Notes under the pieces: generated by a model
Told to the model about the DNA's origin: nothing
The model's database searches: none
Seen by the model: only the letters and a program-made list of their open reading frames with translations
Shown: piece after piece, positions 10,991-22,241 of the stretch
Position numbering within the stretch: position 1 is the stretch's first letter
Layout of the letters: the number at the start of each line of letters is the position of its first letter
From: Apium graveolens
Lineage: Eukaryota; Streptophyta; Magnoliopsida; Apiales; Apiaceae
Assembly (NCBI RefSeq): GCF_009905375.1
Contig: NC_133647.1
Span: 6,953,144-7,017,143 of the forward strand
Length of the DNA: 64,000 nucleotides
Reading direction: 5' to 3'
Translations under genes and position numbers: made by a program

Positions 10991-11261
10991 TTGTAATGAA
11001 ATTTGTGCTTGCGATGTTTTTCTACACTTTGCGACGAAATGAATACTTATGACGAAATGGTTACTTATGATGAAATATGTACTAATGACAAAGTTAGAAC
11101 TTGCACCATAATTGATACTTATGATGAAATGGTTACTTGTGACGAAAATATGAACTTAAGACTTGAGCAGAAATGTCGAATATTTTTTGTCGCAATTGGG
11201 CCAATTGCGAAGAATTGTAGTGTAAAAAATTTCGTCGTAAATGGGCATATTTCTTGTAGTG
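10991..11261 (-). mobile_element. CACTA (En/Spm) transposon terminus with subterminal repeats
   Basis: The + strand ends ATGGGCATATTTCTTGTAGTG at 11261; read on the minus strand this is CACTACAAGAAATATGCCC, the hallmark terminal inverted repeat of plant CACTA elements. The adjacent 11030-11150 carries an array of variants of ACTTATGACGAAATGGTT, as expected for CACTA subterminal transposase-binding repeats, and an ACGACGAAAT word follows the terminus. A second TTGTAGTG end-like word sits 39 bp further in (ends 11222). The partner end was not found with confidence. The element abuts Athila protease sequence at 11262. Confidence 0.65.
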
Positions 11262-11612
11262 TGAGTTTATCCACTTTGACCAAGACGTCCTCCACAATGC
11301 CTCATGGATATGTAATAGAACGATTGACCAACTGCAAGGTCATATAAGTAGGCTTTGGCTCAGGTAAGTCCAACTTCTTGAAGATTGACAAGGGATCAGA
11401 TTGATGCTCGCTCCCAAGTCATATAAGCATTTGTTAAATGACACTTTTCCAATGGTACAATGAATAGTGAAGCTTCCAGAATCTTTAAGCTTCGGAAGCA
11501 ACTTCTGTTACAGTACAACATTGCATTCCTCCATGAGAACAACTGTCTCTAAGTCATCAAGCTTCACTTTTCGAGAGAGAATACCTTTCATAAACTTCAC
11601 ATAACTAGGCAT
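11262..11612 (-). pseudogene. A2 protease region, truncated
   Basis: The minus strand encodes the gag-protease junction (PSY, KFMKGILS, ECNVVL), a stop, then the PKLKDSGSFTI block and CLYDLGASINLIP with the DLGAS protease box, followed by a frame change and the HEALWRTSW-type reading of the C-terminal half. It closely parallels A1 369-620 on the other strand. The sequence ends abruptly at the CACTA boundary. Confidence 0.75.
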
Positions 11613-12635
11613 CTATTCAAGAGCTTCAACGAACGGTATATTGATATGAAGTTTCTTGAACACCTCAGGAAACTTCTCAAACTGATTCTCCAGCTTTTTC
11701 TTCCGCAACCTATTAGGAAAAGGAGGTGGATGATAGATCTGTTTCTCCCCCATATTACCCTCCAGAGGAGTGTGTTCCAAAGTAGTTTTCCTTGGTTCCA
11801 CTTATGCTTCCTTCTTCCCTTCTTCTTCAGCTACAGCTTCTTCTTCCGAAACTTGAGATTTTTCAGGATTTGCAACCTTTCCAGACCTCAATGTAATTGC
11901 CTTAACCTGCTCCTTAGTTTCCCTCTTTCCTGGCACTTCAGTGTCACTAGGGAGTGTACCAGGTTGACGATTTAGTAAGTCATTGGCAATTTGCCCAATT
12001 TGATTCTCCAAGGTCTTAATAAAAACCACTTGGCTCTTGCACATAAGCCTCAACTCCTCCAATTCAGATTTTTCATTAGACTGTTGCAGTTGCAGTTGGA
12101 GTTGTTGCCTTGGTGTATATTGCGGTTGCTGAAAACCAGGAGGGTTGTATTGCTTTGCTGCATACTGCTGATAAGGCTTTTGAACCGCATTCTGACTATT
12201 GCTCCAACTGAAGTTAGGATGATTGCGGTTGTTGGGATGATAGGTGGCTGGAACAGGCAGCTGCGACCTCTGAAAGTTGCTCACGAACTGAATTGATTCA
12301 CTAGAAATAGCACACTGCTCTGTCTCATGGGCACCGGCACAAAGCTCACAGACACTAGTGATCTGATTAACTCCATAATTAACCAAAGAATCCACCTTCA
12401 TCGTCAAAGCCTTAAGCTGAGCAGCTATAACAGTAGCTGCTTCTACCTCCAGAATTCCTGCTACCTTGCCCTGAGGTATTCTCTGAGTAGGATTCTGGTA
12501 TTCATAAGCAGCCATCAGTTTAATTAATCCATAAGCTTCATCGTAGCTTTTAGCCCACAAGGCTCCTCCTGATGCTGCATCAAGCATGGGTCTAGAAGTA
12601 GCACCCAATCTATTATAATAGCAGTTAATGATCAT
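11613..12635 (-). pseudogene. A2 gag, C-terminal two thirds
   Basis: Two minus-strand frames in phase (11802-12635 and 11613-11801) are split only by a stop near 11802. The first contains MIINCYYNRLGATSRPMLDA, a single Cys/His knuckle CELCAGAHETEQC (CX2CX3HX4C), a Gln-rich stretch (QLQLQLQQSNEK) and IGQIANDLLNRQPGTLPSDTEVP. The second carries IYHPPPF and KLHINIPFVEALE. These are successive parts of the Athila nucleocapsid precursor. The reading frame is long for such an old element, about 277 codons. Confidence 0.85.
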
Positions 12636-12959
12636 TCAGTCAGGCATCCCATGGTGAGGACACTTCCTGAGCATCTCTTTGTAGTGATCCCAAGCCTCAA
12701 ATAAAAAATTCTCCAGATTGATGAGCAAATTGAGTAAGTGCATTTCTGATTGCAGCAGTCTTCGCCATAGGAAAGAATGTAGTTAGGAACTTTTGAGCAA
12801 GATCCTCCCATTTGGTGATAGACCTTGGCTAACCAGCACTTAGCTTTATCCCGTAGAGAGAATGGGAAAAGCCTCAACTTAATAGCATCTTCAGAAACTC
12901 CATTGAACTTGATAGTCACGCAGATCTCAATGAATTCTCTGATGTGCATGTTGGGGTCA
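12632..12959 (-). pseudogene. A2 gag, middle part next to the insertion
   Basis: On the minus strand the sequence starts at the insertion edge with PNMHIREFIEIC and continues FNGVSEDAIKLRLFPFSLRDKAKCWL, the core of a retrotransposon Gag domain. The frame is lost near residue 50, after AKCWLAK, where the expected W-E-x-L segment reads in another phase. It meets the next gag frame near 12635. Confidence 0.85.
12955..12959. repeat. Left target-site copy for the Tekay-like insertion T1
   Basis: GGTCA lies immediately left of the TGTAATA LTR start; GGTCT lies immediately right of the LTR end (26297-26301). A 5-bp duplication with one later change is the simplest reading, because the reconstructed gag needs GGTCT at this point. 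Confidence 0.6.
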
Positions 12960-15900
12960 TGTAATATACCAAATTTTTGGAATTTTTGAAACCCTTATGA
13001 ATAGTGCTTTTGCTGATTATGCTGAATAAGAAAACTTTTCATACCACACTATGTAGGGGTTCTTTTATTGATCTTCTGAGATATTATTAGTACTCTATTT
13101 GGTATATAAGTGTATGTAAAGATCGTCAGAATCCAAATCCGAACACTTTGATTTTTCCCAAAAATCCCCCAGATACCGAAAGAATTGAGTATAAGGGAAC
13201 ATGATAAAAAGGATTTAAATTCAAGGATTATAAGAGAGGATTATAAAAGGAATATAATGTATTGAGAAAGGTTAAGGGAATCCAAGTAATGAGATCCCGG
13301 GTATGATCCCTCAACCGATAAACGAGAACGAAAGTTAAGTGAACCGTATAGCAGATCAGCGATCATTAGCCAAGTAATTAGAAGCTAATCAAAGAGGTTA
13401 GTGAGGATGATTTCATCAAACCAATAAGAAGAGGACAAGCATGGGAAGATGACATAAGATTGATGACCTAAGCATGACCAAAAAGGAAGGAAGTGTGGTT
13501 GATTATTAACCACACAATTTTACATGGTTAAAAGGGTAATTAAACAAAACAAAAACCAAGCAACCAATCAAAACAAATCAAAAACACAAAAAACACAATT
13601 TGACTCCCATTTTCTTCAAGAAGCTCTCGGCTTCTTTCTTGGGTAATTATCCTAGCTTCTCCTAGTCAAGTTACATACTTCCTAGGAATCTTAGCTTCAA
13701 AATCCTTTCCTAGAATTTCCTATAAATCATTCAAGAAGATGGTCAATAGTACTTTCTTAAAATTAATTTTTGTGTTCTTGATTTCTTTGAAAGATCAAGC
13801 TTGTATGAGGTTAGATTAAGGCTTCCATGGGCATTCCAAGGATCTTTCATGGATTAAAAGCTTTAAGGAAGGTATAACTCTTCATGATCTTAGTCTTAAG
13901 TTTTGTTGTTTGGATTTCCTAATTTTTAGATGATGGGTTAGTGTAATGGGTGTGTAATCATGTTTAGAGCTTTGTTTAGTAAGTGGTTTTGTGATGTTTT
14001 GGAGTTATAAATCTTGGTGATTAGTTAATGAACTTAAGTATAGTTTTAGTTCATTTTTGAGAATAATATAAATTGGACAACTTGAGGTGTTGGGGCTGTT
14101 GTAGCATTGTTTGGATGGAGTTTGGTTGTATGGTTGATTTGTGGTTGATTTGTGGGTGATTTGGTGTAGGATAAAATTTGGTAATCGCGTAAACATAGCC
14201 GTTGTAATGCCCGATTTACCTTAGACTGCTTTTGTTCTTAACATCAGGACCCGTGAACTCACTGGTAGATTTTGACTATTTCCATGATTAGATAGTTCAT
14301 GTTACGAGCTTCGTTTTTATATGTGGTTCGTTTGAATCCGATGTACGGTTTAGGAGAAACGACCGTTTTAAGTAACGGCGTTTCGCGGCCGAACCATTAC
14401 CTCTCGCCTTACTTTGAAACCTTCGTTAAGGCCCTTAAATGACTAATTGGAGTATGAAACATTTATGTAAAGTGAATGAGGCAGTTGGTAAGGTGCTCGC
14501 GAAAGAATCGTCTTAAAACTCTTAATGGTTAATTTATTAAAAATGGTGGAACCGAGGGTACATGAGCGACTTAAGTGAATCGTTAAGCGCTAAAGCAAAC
14601 GTTAGGGTTCAATTGGTTAAAGTCTAGTTTCTTAAGCGACCGGGGTTTAATTCTGACTTTTGTTGTTGTTAATAGGTTATCGGACCCACTCTAAGCTTAA
14701 GTCTATCCGGGAGCACTCAGGCAAGTTTTCTACCCGTTTTACTGTTGTTGTGATGTATACATATGTATATGCATTATCTTGTGATAGATGCATGATGGTT
14801 AATTAGCAAATTCTTGCGATATATTGGAGCATGTGATATGGTATATATGCATGCCTGTTTCGTAATCTTGATACATATATCTGTTGATTCAGTTGCATAA
14901 TACCTATGCTAAAGATAAGCAGTAATTGCGTATACCCTTAGTATAGAGGACTCCAAGGTGAACATTTTCTAAAATCGGGAGTCGATGTTCCCGAGTATAT
15001 TATATATATATATTTATATATATATATATTGATATAGTTTTCAAAATTATTAATCGAATAAGGTTTATTCGATAACTTTATTTTTATTTAATTAATATTA
15101 ATTTGAATATTCATTCGAGGACTTATGACTCGCTTTATTTTATTTAATGAATAATATTTTGAATATTCATTCGAGGACTTATGACTCCGCTTATTTACTA
15201 AATAATATTGTTTATTTTATTAAAGAATAATGTTTCAATAATCAAACTTATTTTCGATTATTCAAATAAAGATTATACTTTTGTATAAGTATATCTTGGG
15301 TTATTTAATATCCATTTCAAGTATGGGTTTTAAAACTTCTACTTCAATTATTTTTATAAAGATTATTCTTTATGGGAATATTATTTAAATAATAGTATTT
15401 AGATATTTTCTAATATATCGGGACTGATTTATTTCATTAAATCAGCATTACTCCAAACATTCTTAAAATGTTTTCGAGTCTTCAAAATGATTTTAAAAGT
15501 TAGAGCGGATCCAAAAACTCATTTTTATATTTAAGATCTTTCTTTCAAAGGGGATTTAAATACTCGTTCAAAACCTGAGGTTACTTATTGGTATCTTTGC
15601 CTGATCAGCAAGATATCGGGTTTATGCCAAAAGTCTTTTCCTTTCCAAAATTCATTGGATATTGCAACTCTGTTCATACTTTACATAACAGAGGTTTTCA
15701 GGAAATGTATGAGAGATATATATAGATATATATATCGGGACTTAATGAAGTATCTCCTAACTTCATTTCATTCAATAATATTTCAAAGATTGAATCTATT
15801 CAAGTCTTATCTTGTAGTCTCATCTGTGTGATGAACTTTTGAAACTAATTATAACTTGAATGGTGGTAGTTCAAGTTGTATTCGGAAAAGATATAAGTAT

Positions 15901-16669
15901 ATTGGAGTATCTTGTAACTTCATCTTTTAAACTTATATCTAGTAAATGATTTTCAGAAAAACGTTGAGACAATGTTAGATATATGAGATCACCTTGAAAT
16001 GATATTTTTATACAGTTATAAACTGGAACTCTGTGTATATTATACATGTCAGACGATTTCAAAGATTGTGAAAAGTATATATGTATATATATACTGAATA
16101 TTTTGCGACTTGGTCGCGTTAAGATATCAGCTTGGTTCATTTCTTCTTGACCAAGACTTTCATGAGTACTATAAGAATGCTCATATATTGTTAATTATTA
16201 TACATATTATTTTGGTGGGCTTGTTGCTCACCCCTGCTTTCTTCTTTCATCACACAACAACAGATAGAAAAGATGAACAGGACCAAGCTCCCGATTCACA
16301 AGTGGTTAGGAAACGTTCTGCAGTTTCCTGTAGGCGTTGATGCCGTTGTAGCCGAGGTAGGATCTACCAATAGGCTAGGCTTTCAACTTTTGATGTACCA
16401 GACTTATGTATAATTATGAATTATAATAATGGCAAAGAATACGTAAATTATTCAAACCCTTTTTATGGTGAAATGGTTTATAATTGTGGAATAAGATGAC
16501 TTGTGTTATTTTTGGATATTCATCTCTGAGACTATAACTTGTGGTGTGTGTGTGTATATTGTGGGGTCACAGTACGCAGTAGTTGGTTGACTGTTAAGAT
16601 TAAGTATTGATAAGGGAAATGGAACTCGTGACAACCCAAATCCCCGACCCCGGATTTTGTGGTGTTACA
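12960..16669 (+). repeat. 5' LTR of T1
   Basis: Starts TGTAATATACC and ends GGTGTTACA. It aligns with 22242-26296 nearly throughout. It contains AT microsatellites (15000-15031), tandem 'ATTCATTCGAGGACTTATGACTC' words (about 15109 and 15168), and the LTR-end phrase TTGTTGCTCACCCCTGC shared in type with Tekay LTRs. It lacks 262 bp and two shorter stretches that are present in the 3' copy. Confidence 0.92.
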
Positions 16670-16673
16670 GAAA

Positions 16674-16685
16674 TGGTATTAGAGC
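16674..16685 (+). promoter_or_regulatory. Primer binding site of T1 (initiator tRNA-Met type)
   Basis: TGGTATTAGAGC begins four bases after the LTR end. The usual plant site complementary to the 3' end of tRNA-iMet is TGGTATCAGAGC, so there is one C to T difference. Confidence 0.85.
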
Positions 16686-17110
16686 CAAGCGTTATAAACC
16701 TCAGAGATGATATGATGTTAAAATAATAAGTTCACTAAGATAATAAGAACTCTTGCCAAGTTCATAGTCGGACTACCTAACGTAGTACTGACAGTTAAAA
16801 CCCTTATGGGAACCCTTATAAATATCGTGATAGAAGCGTAGTTCGTTATCGTATATGGTAGTGGGACTCCGAACCCTGAGGTTGATGAGCAACAACGCGA
16901 TGATGTTTTATTACTTATTGGAGATCAGATTATGGATCCGATAGAGCGTCCTAACGCGGGACCGGATGATGTTCATATTAAGGATGTAGCGGTTGAGGAT
17001 GTTGTCCTAGAAGGGATTGTTGCTGAGAAGAATCCCATGGAGGATCCTGACTAGAATGAATAAAGGACCACTGAGGAATTGATGACCATGGTTAGGGAAA
17101 CTACCAGAGG
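16686..17110 (+). other. T1 leader with a short decayed reading frame
   Basis: After the primer site comes an untranslated leader, then from about 16857 a + strand frame reading PEVDEQQRDDVLLLIGDQIMDPIE and DVAVEDVVLEG, interrupted by TAG near 17054. It is acidic and sits where element F has an extra ORF before gag, but I see no convincing sequence match between the two. Unidentified. Confidence 0.45.
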
Positions 17111-17115
17111 TAGAA

Positions 17116-17930
17116 TTGGCCCGTCACTACTGGAGGTGCGTTCAAGTTTGTAAAGATAGTAGCCCTTTAACCCGGCTTACTCGTAAGACTGAGAAGTTTG
17201 AATGGACAGAGAAATGCGAGAACAGCTTTCAAGAACTGAAGCAAAGATTGGTGATGGCCCCTATGTTAGCATTGCTGGATGGAAAAAGGAGATTTTGTGA
17301 TTTGTATTGACGCTTCACATAAGGAATTAGGGTGCTCTTATACAGCACAACAAGGTACTCACGTACGCGTCAAGAAAATTAAGGGAATATAAAATTTGAT
17401 ATCCCCACCCATGAGCTTGGGCTCGTGGCCTTAGTTTTGCCCTAAAGATTGGAGGCACTACTTGTATGGAGAGAAGTGCGAGATTTACCTAAGCCATAAG
17501 TGCTCTAGTGCATTTTCCCGTAGAAAGAGCTCAACATACGCCATAGGAGGCGGTTAGAACTAATCAAGCATTATGATTGGGAGATTCTTTATAATTCAGG
17601 GAAAGCCAATATGGTGGCTGATGCCCTTAGTAAAAAGGAGAGACACAAGATGATAATGTCTTTGGGAGAGTTTATAAGAGATTTTGGAAATAGAAGTGAA
17701 GGTAACCGGAGCCGGTACCGAAAAGCTGTTTGAGATTGCAATACAGTCCGAATTATCGAAAAAGAACATATTGTGCCAGAAAAAGTGATGAATGAAGGCA
17801 GAGAACCAACAATTAGATAAAAGATTAATACCGAGAAAGATGATAAGGGAATAATGAGGTATTCCTACAGAATTTGGGTTCCAAATGTTCAAGAGCTTAA
17901 AGTGAGATCTTAGATGAAAGCTAGTTTGAG
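17116..17930 (+). pseudogene. T1 displaced RT/RNaseH and integrase linker
   Basis: The segment reads LTRLTRKTEKFEWTEKCENS and [16 protein letters not shown] (end of RT), then in other frames HELGLVALVL and KELNIRHRRRLELIKHYDWEI, followed by SGKANMVADALSKKER (end of RNaseH), and later MRYSYRIWVPNVQELK (integrase N-terminal linker). Element F has the same blocks in the same order at 60376-61120. Here they lie upstream of the gag block at 18190, which is not a working gene order. Confidence 0.8.
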
Positions 17931-18189
17931 GAATAAGATTTAGGGTAAACCCTGAATATGATAGTCAGGGAGGACGCCATCAAGGTAGAAGGAACCCATA
18001 ACATAATGAAGTGGAAAATGAGGATTTAAAACATGTAGGATGACCCCGATTATGGGGAGGATGAGAAAACATTTCATACCGAGAAAACAGAAGTCGAGCA
18101 AGATAGGGAGAAACAGGACAACACTCCTATGGGGCAATTCATGGACCTGCCTAAACAAAATTTATACTTTTATTCCCAACCACCACCAT
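17931..18189 (+). other. Junction stretch between displaced pol and gag in T1
   Basis: No family match is apparent; a Pro-rich FYSQPPP-like reading appears at the right end just before gag. The junction between integrase-linker and gag sequence must lie in this interval. Confidence 0.4.
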
Positions 18190-18660
18190 GAGGAAACAAT
18201 ACGGTAGGAAATTCTTTCATGACCTTCAAGTCGCTAAGCTCTCAAAGTTCCAAGGAACAAGCTGACCCAGTCTAGGCAAGAGCCTGGCTAAAGGAAATAT
18301 AGGAATCATTTGAGATTCTAAATGATTGACGAATCACAAAAGACTGTTTTTGTCACTTACCCTCCTAAGAGAGAGGCCACCCACTGGTGAAAGGCCAAGG
18401 AAGGCACGGAGCAAGAGCTTATAATAAACTGATTTAAGTTCAGTCAATTGTTTTTAGGAAAGTACTTCCCAAGGTTATGGAGTTAGTGTAAAAGCTTTAG
18501 AGCCAGAACAAAGGCAGAATAGTATGATGAATTATGAATCTAAGTTGTAAAAGTTGTCAAGATTCGTTATGAGGACACGAATCCAGAATGACGGGATGTT
18601 TGAAATCAATGCTTATGTTGTGTTGGTTCATGAAATAATGATAAGAGAAAGGAAAATAAA
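18190..18660 (+). pseudogene. T1 gag remnant
   Basis: Successive frames give FMTFKSLSSQ, ARAWLKEI, ESFEIL, then FVTYPPKREATHW, FSQLFLGKYFPR and MMNYESKL followed by KLSRFV. Each block matches a successive part of the gag of element F ([62 protein letters not shown]). Stops and at least two frame changes break it. Confidence 0.8.
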
Positions 18661-19860
18661 AAGAAACTGAAGTGGAAAGGAATAGAAAGGCAATAGAGTT
18701 TGAGGAATGATAAGGGAGTTGGGTATGAGGAAACCCTAAAGACTCGTAGCAATAGAAATAGAAAAGTATGTAATCGTCAGGATGAGGGTGATTCACCATA
18801 AGTTAAAGTTGATGATTGAAGCAATAAGAGATACATATATTTTATCCCCTGTAAGTTGGGAGGATTCGAGGAAACCTTGAGATAATTCGAAGGATAAATA
18901 ATGAGACGCGGATAGACTGAGGAGATAAGGAAGTAAGAAATTAGGAAAATTGGATGAAGGAAGTGACCTTCAAGAATGTGAAGTGTAAGACCGGTGGCTT
19001 GATACCCAGAAAGGGAGACGCCAGGTATGAAAGATATCCCAACATTTAGATGACTGTTGAGATAAACAACAAAAGTAAATAAGGAATTATTAAGAAGAAG
19101 TTCATGTTGAACACGACCAATATCTTCCAGAACACCCTTGTTATCGTTACCGAATTAGGCATGAAAAGCTGATAACCGTTGTTATCTTTTAGAGGCCATA
19201 TTGATTGACCTTATTTTGAATACAGATGTTATTGTGAAATTAGGCATATACTATCGAGCTGGGAATGATTGAATAAGACACCCTTATCAGGGATATATGA
19301 CTTGATTTATCCATGGAAGGATGCATGTACCTTTTTAAAGGTGAAATTAAGGATATAACATCGGTAACTTAAAATGAATCCTAGGGGAATGCATAAAGGT
19401 TGGAATTTCACCCTTAATAGGGATAATATGAGTCTTGACAGTATGAATTAGAAAGGATTAAGGTAATAACAACCTTTAAGGATCAGTGGATAAATTTTTC
19501 AAAAGTATATAGACAATGATTCTGGTATTAATATATGGTATCTTGATATGCCCTGTATCTAGGGAATACAAGAGGAACGATTCAAGGATAACCTTAAAGC
19601 TTTTACAAGGAGAAAGGTAATATTCAAAATTCTCAAGAATTGAAATGTTGATAAAGGAAATATGACATAATTATAATGATGTCAAGTGGGGCACGTGTTA
19701 AACCATGAGAAAGTATGGATCGAACCAGTAAAGGTCAAAATTGTTCAGGGAAATTAGGACCTAAGATAAAAGATGTTATAAGTATGATTGAGAGTCAGTC
19801 GTGATAGTGATTAACCTCTAAAGACTGAGGCAATAACTTATGGAAAAATGGTGATATTTT
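18661..19860 (+). other. T1 region of gag end, protease and RT, too decayed to assign
   Basis: Position predicts gag C-terminus, protease and RT, between recognisable gag and RNaseH blocks. I could not find a clean protease DSGA box or an RT D-D box in any + frame. Purine-rich, stop-dense sequence throughout. Confidence 0.4.
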
Positions 19861-20015
19861 TTTTTACTCATCAGATTTTTAGGAAAACATCTTCACATAA
19901 GCAGTGATTGAAATCAAGTAGAAAATTTATTTGGAGGTGGTTAAAATGACATTGACTGTAAGGAAATTTTACCATCAGGAAAGGCCAAAGAGGTGGCCGA
20001 CACTTTAAAGGTAAG
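19861..20015 (+). pseudogene. T1 second RNaseH end
   Basis: Readable pieces are FT, AVIEIK, YLEVVKM and GKAKEVADTLK, matching the RNaseH end of element F ([20 protein letters not shown], then [13 protein letters not shown]). This is the second occurrence of the block in T1; the first is at 17540-17640. It is more decayed than the first. Confidence 0.6.
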
Positions 20016-21430
20016 AGGATAATTATAGGCGCTTATGCCAAAGGAATACAGTGATGATGGTTAAAGCTGTGAAGGTTGTATTATGGTTTGGAAGGTTGAC
20101 ATTCCTTCTGATGACTGTGCAATACCCAACCGTAATAGTAGTTGATAAAGGTTTAATTCGTGTAATCGCCATGAGCGGGCTATCTATCTCAGAAGGTACT
20201 ATCTTGAGATAGGCCAGGACCATGTTTCAAAAAGGACTAGACGAACCTTTGAGTTAAGTCTTCTTTTTAAGGCATATGATTAAGAATGGTATTAACCTGC
20301 TATCGTTGCTTTGATTGAAACTCTTCTGCAATTTTACCTACTTTATGTCATGAAAGTACGTCAGAATTTGGAGTGTTCTTCATGAATTATGAATGGTGAT
20401 TATATTAACTCCTAAGAAGAATTCTATACGACATGTATGGACTATGTATGGTTAGATATTAAGATTTCATGGAAAGTGAATGACGACAGTAGGTCAGTGG
20501 TGGACCATAGTAATGTAGCAATGATTCTGCGAGTAATGAGCTGATTACAACCGTGAGAGTTGTATTGGAATGGATGTTGAGATTGAGTACCACTAATCGG
20601 GTTGTGTTGACGTATAAGTTATCTTTGATAAAAAAACTAGGTCAATTATTTACCTATTGAACATTTATTCCTTCTTATCAATAGAGAGTCGTATTACTAT
20701 ACGAGGAAGGTTGCGATGCAAGCATAGAATTCTAGTAACGATTATGTCAAGAATGAGATCCCAGATTCGATTTTTGATATCGAGGGAGTTTCAAAGGTGA
20801 TTGTGTATAAGCTCGAGGAAGAGCATGGGTCCATAGAATGATGGACGAAATAGCAAAAATATTTAGGCATGTGAAATACGATGCTATAATACTTGATGTT
20901 GATATAAATATATATATGTTTTATTCTCCTATGACAAGCCTCTATAGTTCAGAGGTAGATTCCAAGCCAGATATTTTATGGCAATAATTTTTTTTTACAT
21001 ATATACAATTCTCTTCAGTTCGTTCTTTTCTCTTCTTTTCATTTCATGTAAGCTGAGAAGAACAACTCTTCCAGAAGGGGAGGTATTGCCGAATGACTAT
21101 CTATCTGTGTGATAGAAGCCTAGTAGGATACCACATATTGGTTAATTGCTTGTCAAGTACTAAAGGTTGGCCACCTTCTGTACTAACTATGTAATAGAAC
21201 AATTGTTCATGATCATAGTGATCTCTCAACAAATTCCTTTACTTCTATATAATTGATCAAACTTTGGAAAATAGAAACAACTGAAAAAGGAGTAGTAAAG
21301 TTATGGTGGTATTCGGAATGGAAACACATTCGTGATACTAAGGTTGACGCGTGTATTAAAAGGTTATAGAACGCAAATGAGCAAAAGTATAACCAGTATA
21401 ATATTAGGAACGGAAGGTAGTAGCGATTAC
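20016..21430 (+). other. T1 middle integrase region, unassigned
   Basis: Position would fit integrase N-terminus and core. No clear DDE blocks are visible. A run TTTTTTTT and a (TA)-rich segment occur near 20900-21000. A C/T-rich island at 21010-21065 is unlike its purine-rich neighbours. Confidence 0.4.
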
Positions 21431-22215
21431 GAACTGGAAAAGAATGGGTATTGAGAAGCAAAAGCTCTAATGCTAAAAGCTATAATGAGAGTCTGTGCAA
21501 TAGACTTGAAAGAATTTGGAATGATCACTTAATACGGATTGAGTTTTCCTCACGATAATAGATCATATGTCAGGTATCGAGATGTCATCTTATGAGATCT
21601 TTGAAGGAAGACAATGTCGATCTCCCTTATGTTAGGATGAAGTTGTAGAGCGCAAGATGCTCGAACCAGCAGTGGTCTAAAAGATCAAGAATATAATAGA
21701 TCTAATCAGAGGACAGCTGGGAGTAGCCCAAGATGGACATAAGAAGTATGCTGATTTGACAATGAAAGGACAAAGAGTATGAAGGAGGGAACCTTGTATT
21801 GTTAAAAGTATTCCCTTAAAAAGAATTGATGAGGGTTGGAAAGAAAGGAAAGTTTAAGTCCACGAATTGTTAGACCCTTGGATATATTAAGACGTATTGG
21901 GAAGTTAGCATATTAGCTAGCCCTACCCCCGAACATGTAGCAAGTCATAACGTGTTTCATGTATCAATGTTAAGGACGTGTAATTCGGATGCCAGATAAA
22001 TAGGGGCATATGAGCGCATAGATATGCAACCAGACGTAACCTATATGGAGCAACCAAGAAGGGTTATAGATTGAAAAAAGAACAAGTGCTTAGGAGAAGG
22101 GTTATCAAACTATTCAGAGTTTGATGGAAGAATAACAATGTGGAAAAATTTACTTGAGAGTTAGAAAGTGCAATGCTAAGAAAGTATCCCTATTCATTTT
22201 CTATCTGATTCCGGG
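21431..22215 (+). pseudogene. T1 integrase C-terminus with chromodomain-like tail
   Basis: Blocks in different frames are MRVCAIDLKEFG, YEIFEGRQCRSPL followed by [22 protein letters not shown], then VLRRRVIKLF, and at the end ELESAMLRKYPYSF. Element F has matching blocks at 61670-62385 in one frame. The tail is the chromodomain-like module of plant chromoviruses. Broken by several stops and shifts. Confidence 0.8.
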
Positions 22216-22228
22216 ACGAAATCTTTTT

Positions 22229-22241
22229 AAGGAGGGGAGAC
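22229..22241 (+). promoter_or_regulatory. Polypurine tract of T1
   Basis: AAGGAGGGGAGAC lies immediately before the TGTAATAACC start of the 3' LTR, after a phrase GGGACGAAATCTTTT typical of Tekay-like elements. Confidence 0.8.

Noticed and set aside
15000..15031. TA repeats in the T1 LTRs as a structured RNA or CRISPR-like array
   Set aside because: Simple microsatellite; no spaced identical repeats with unique spacers. The same holds for the GT run near 16540 and 26172.
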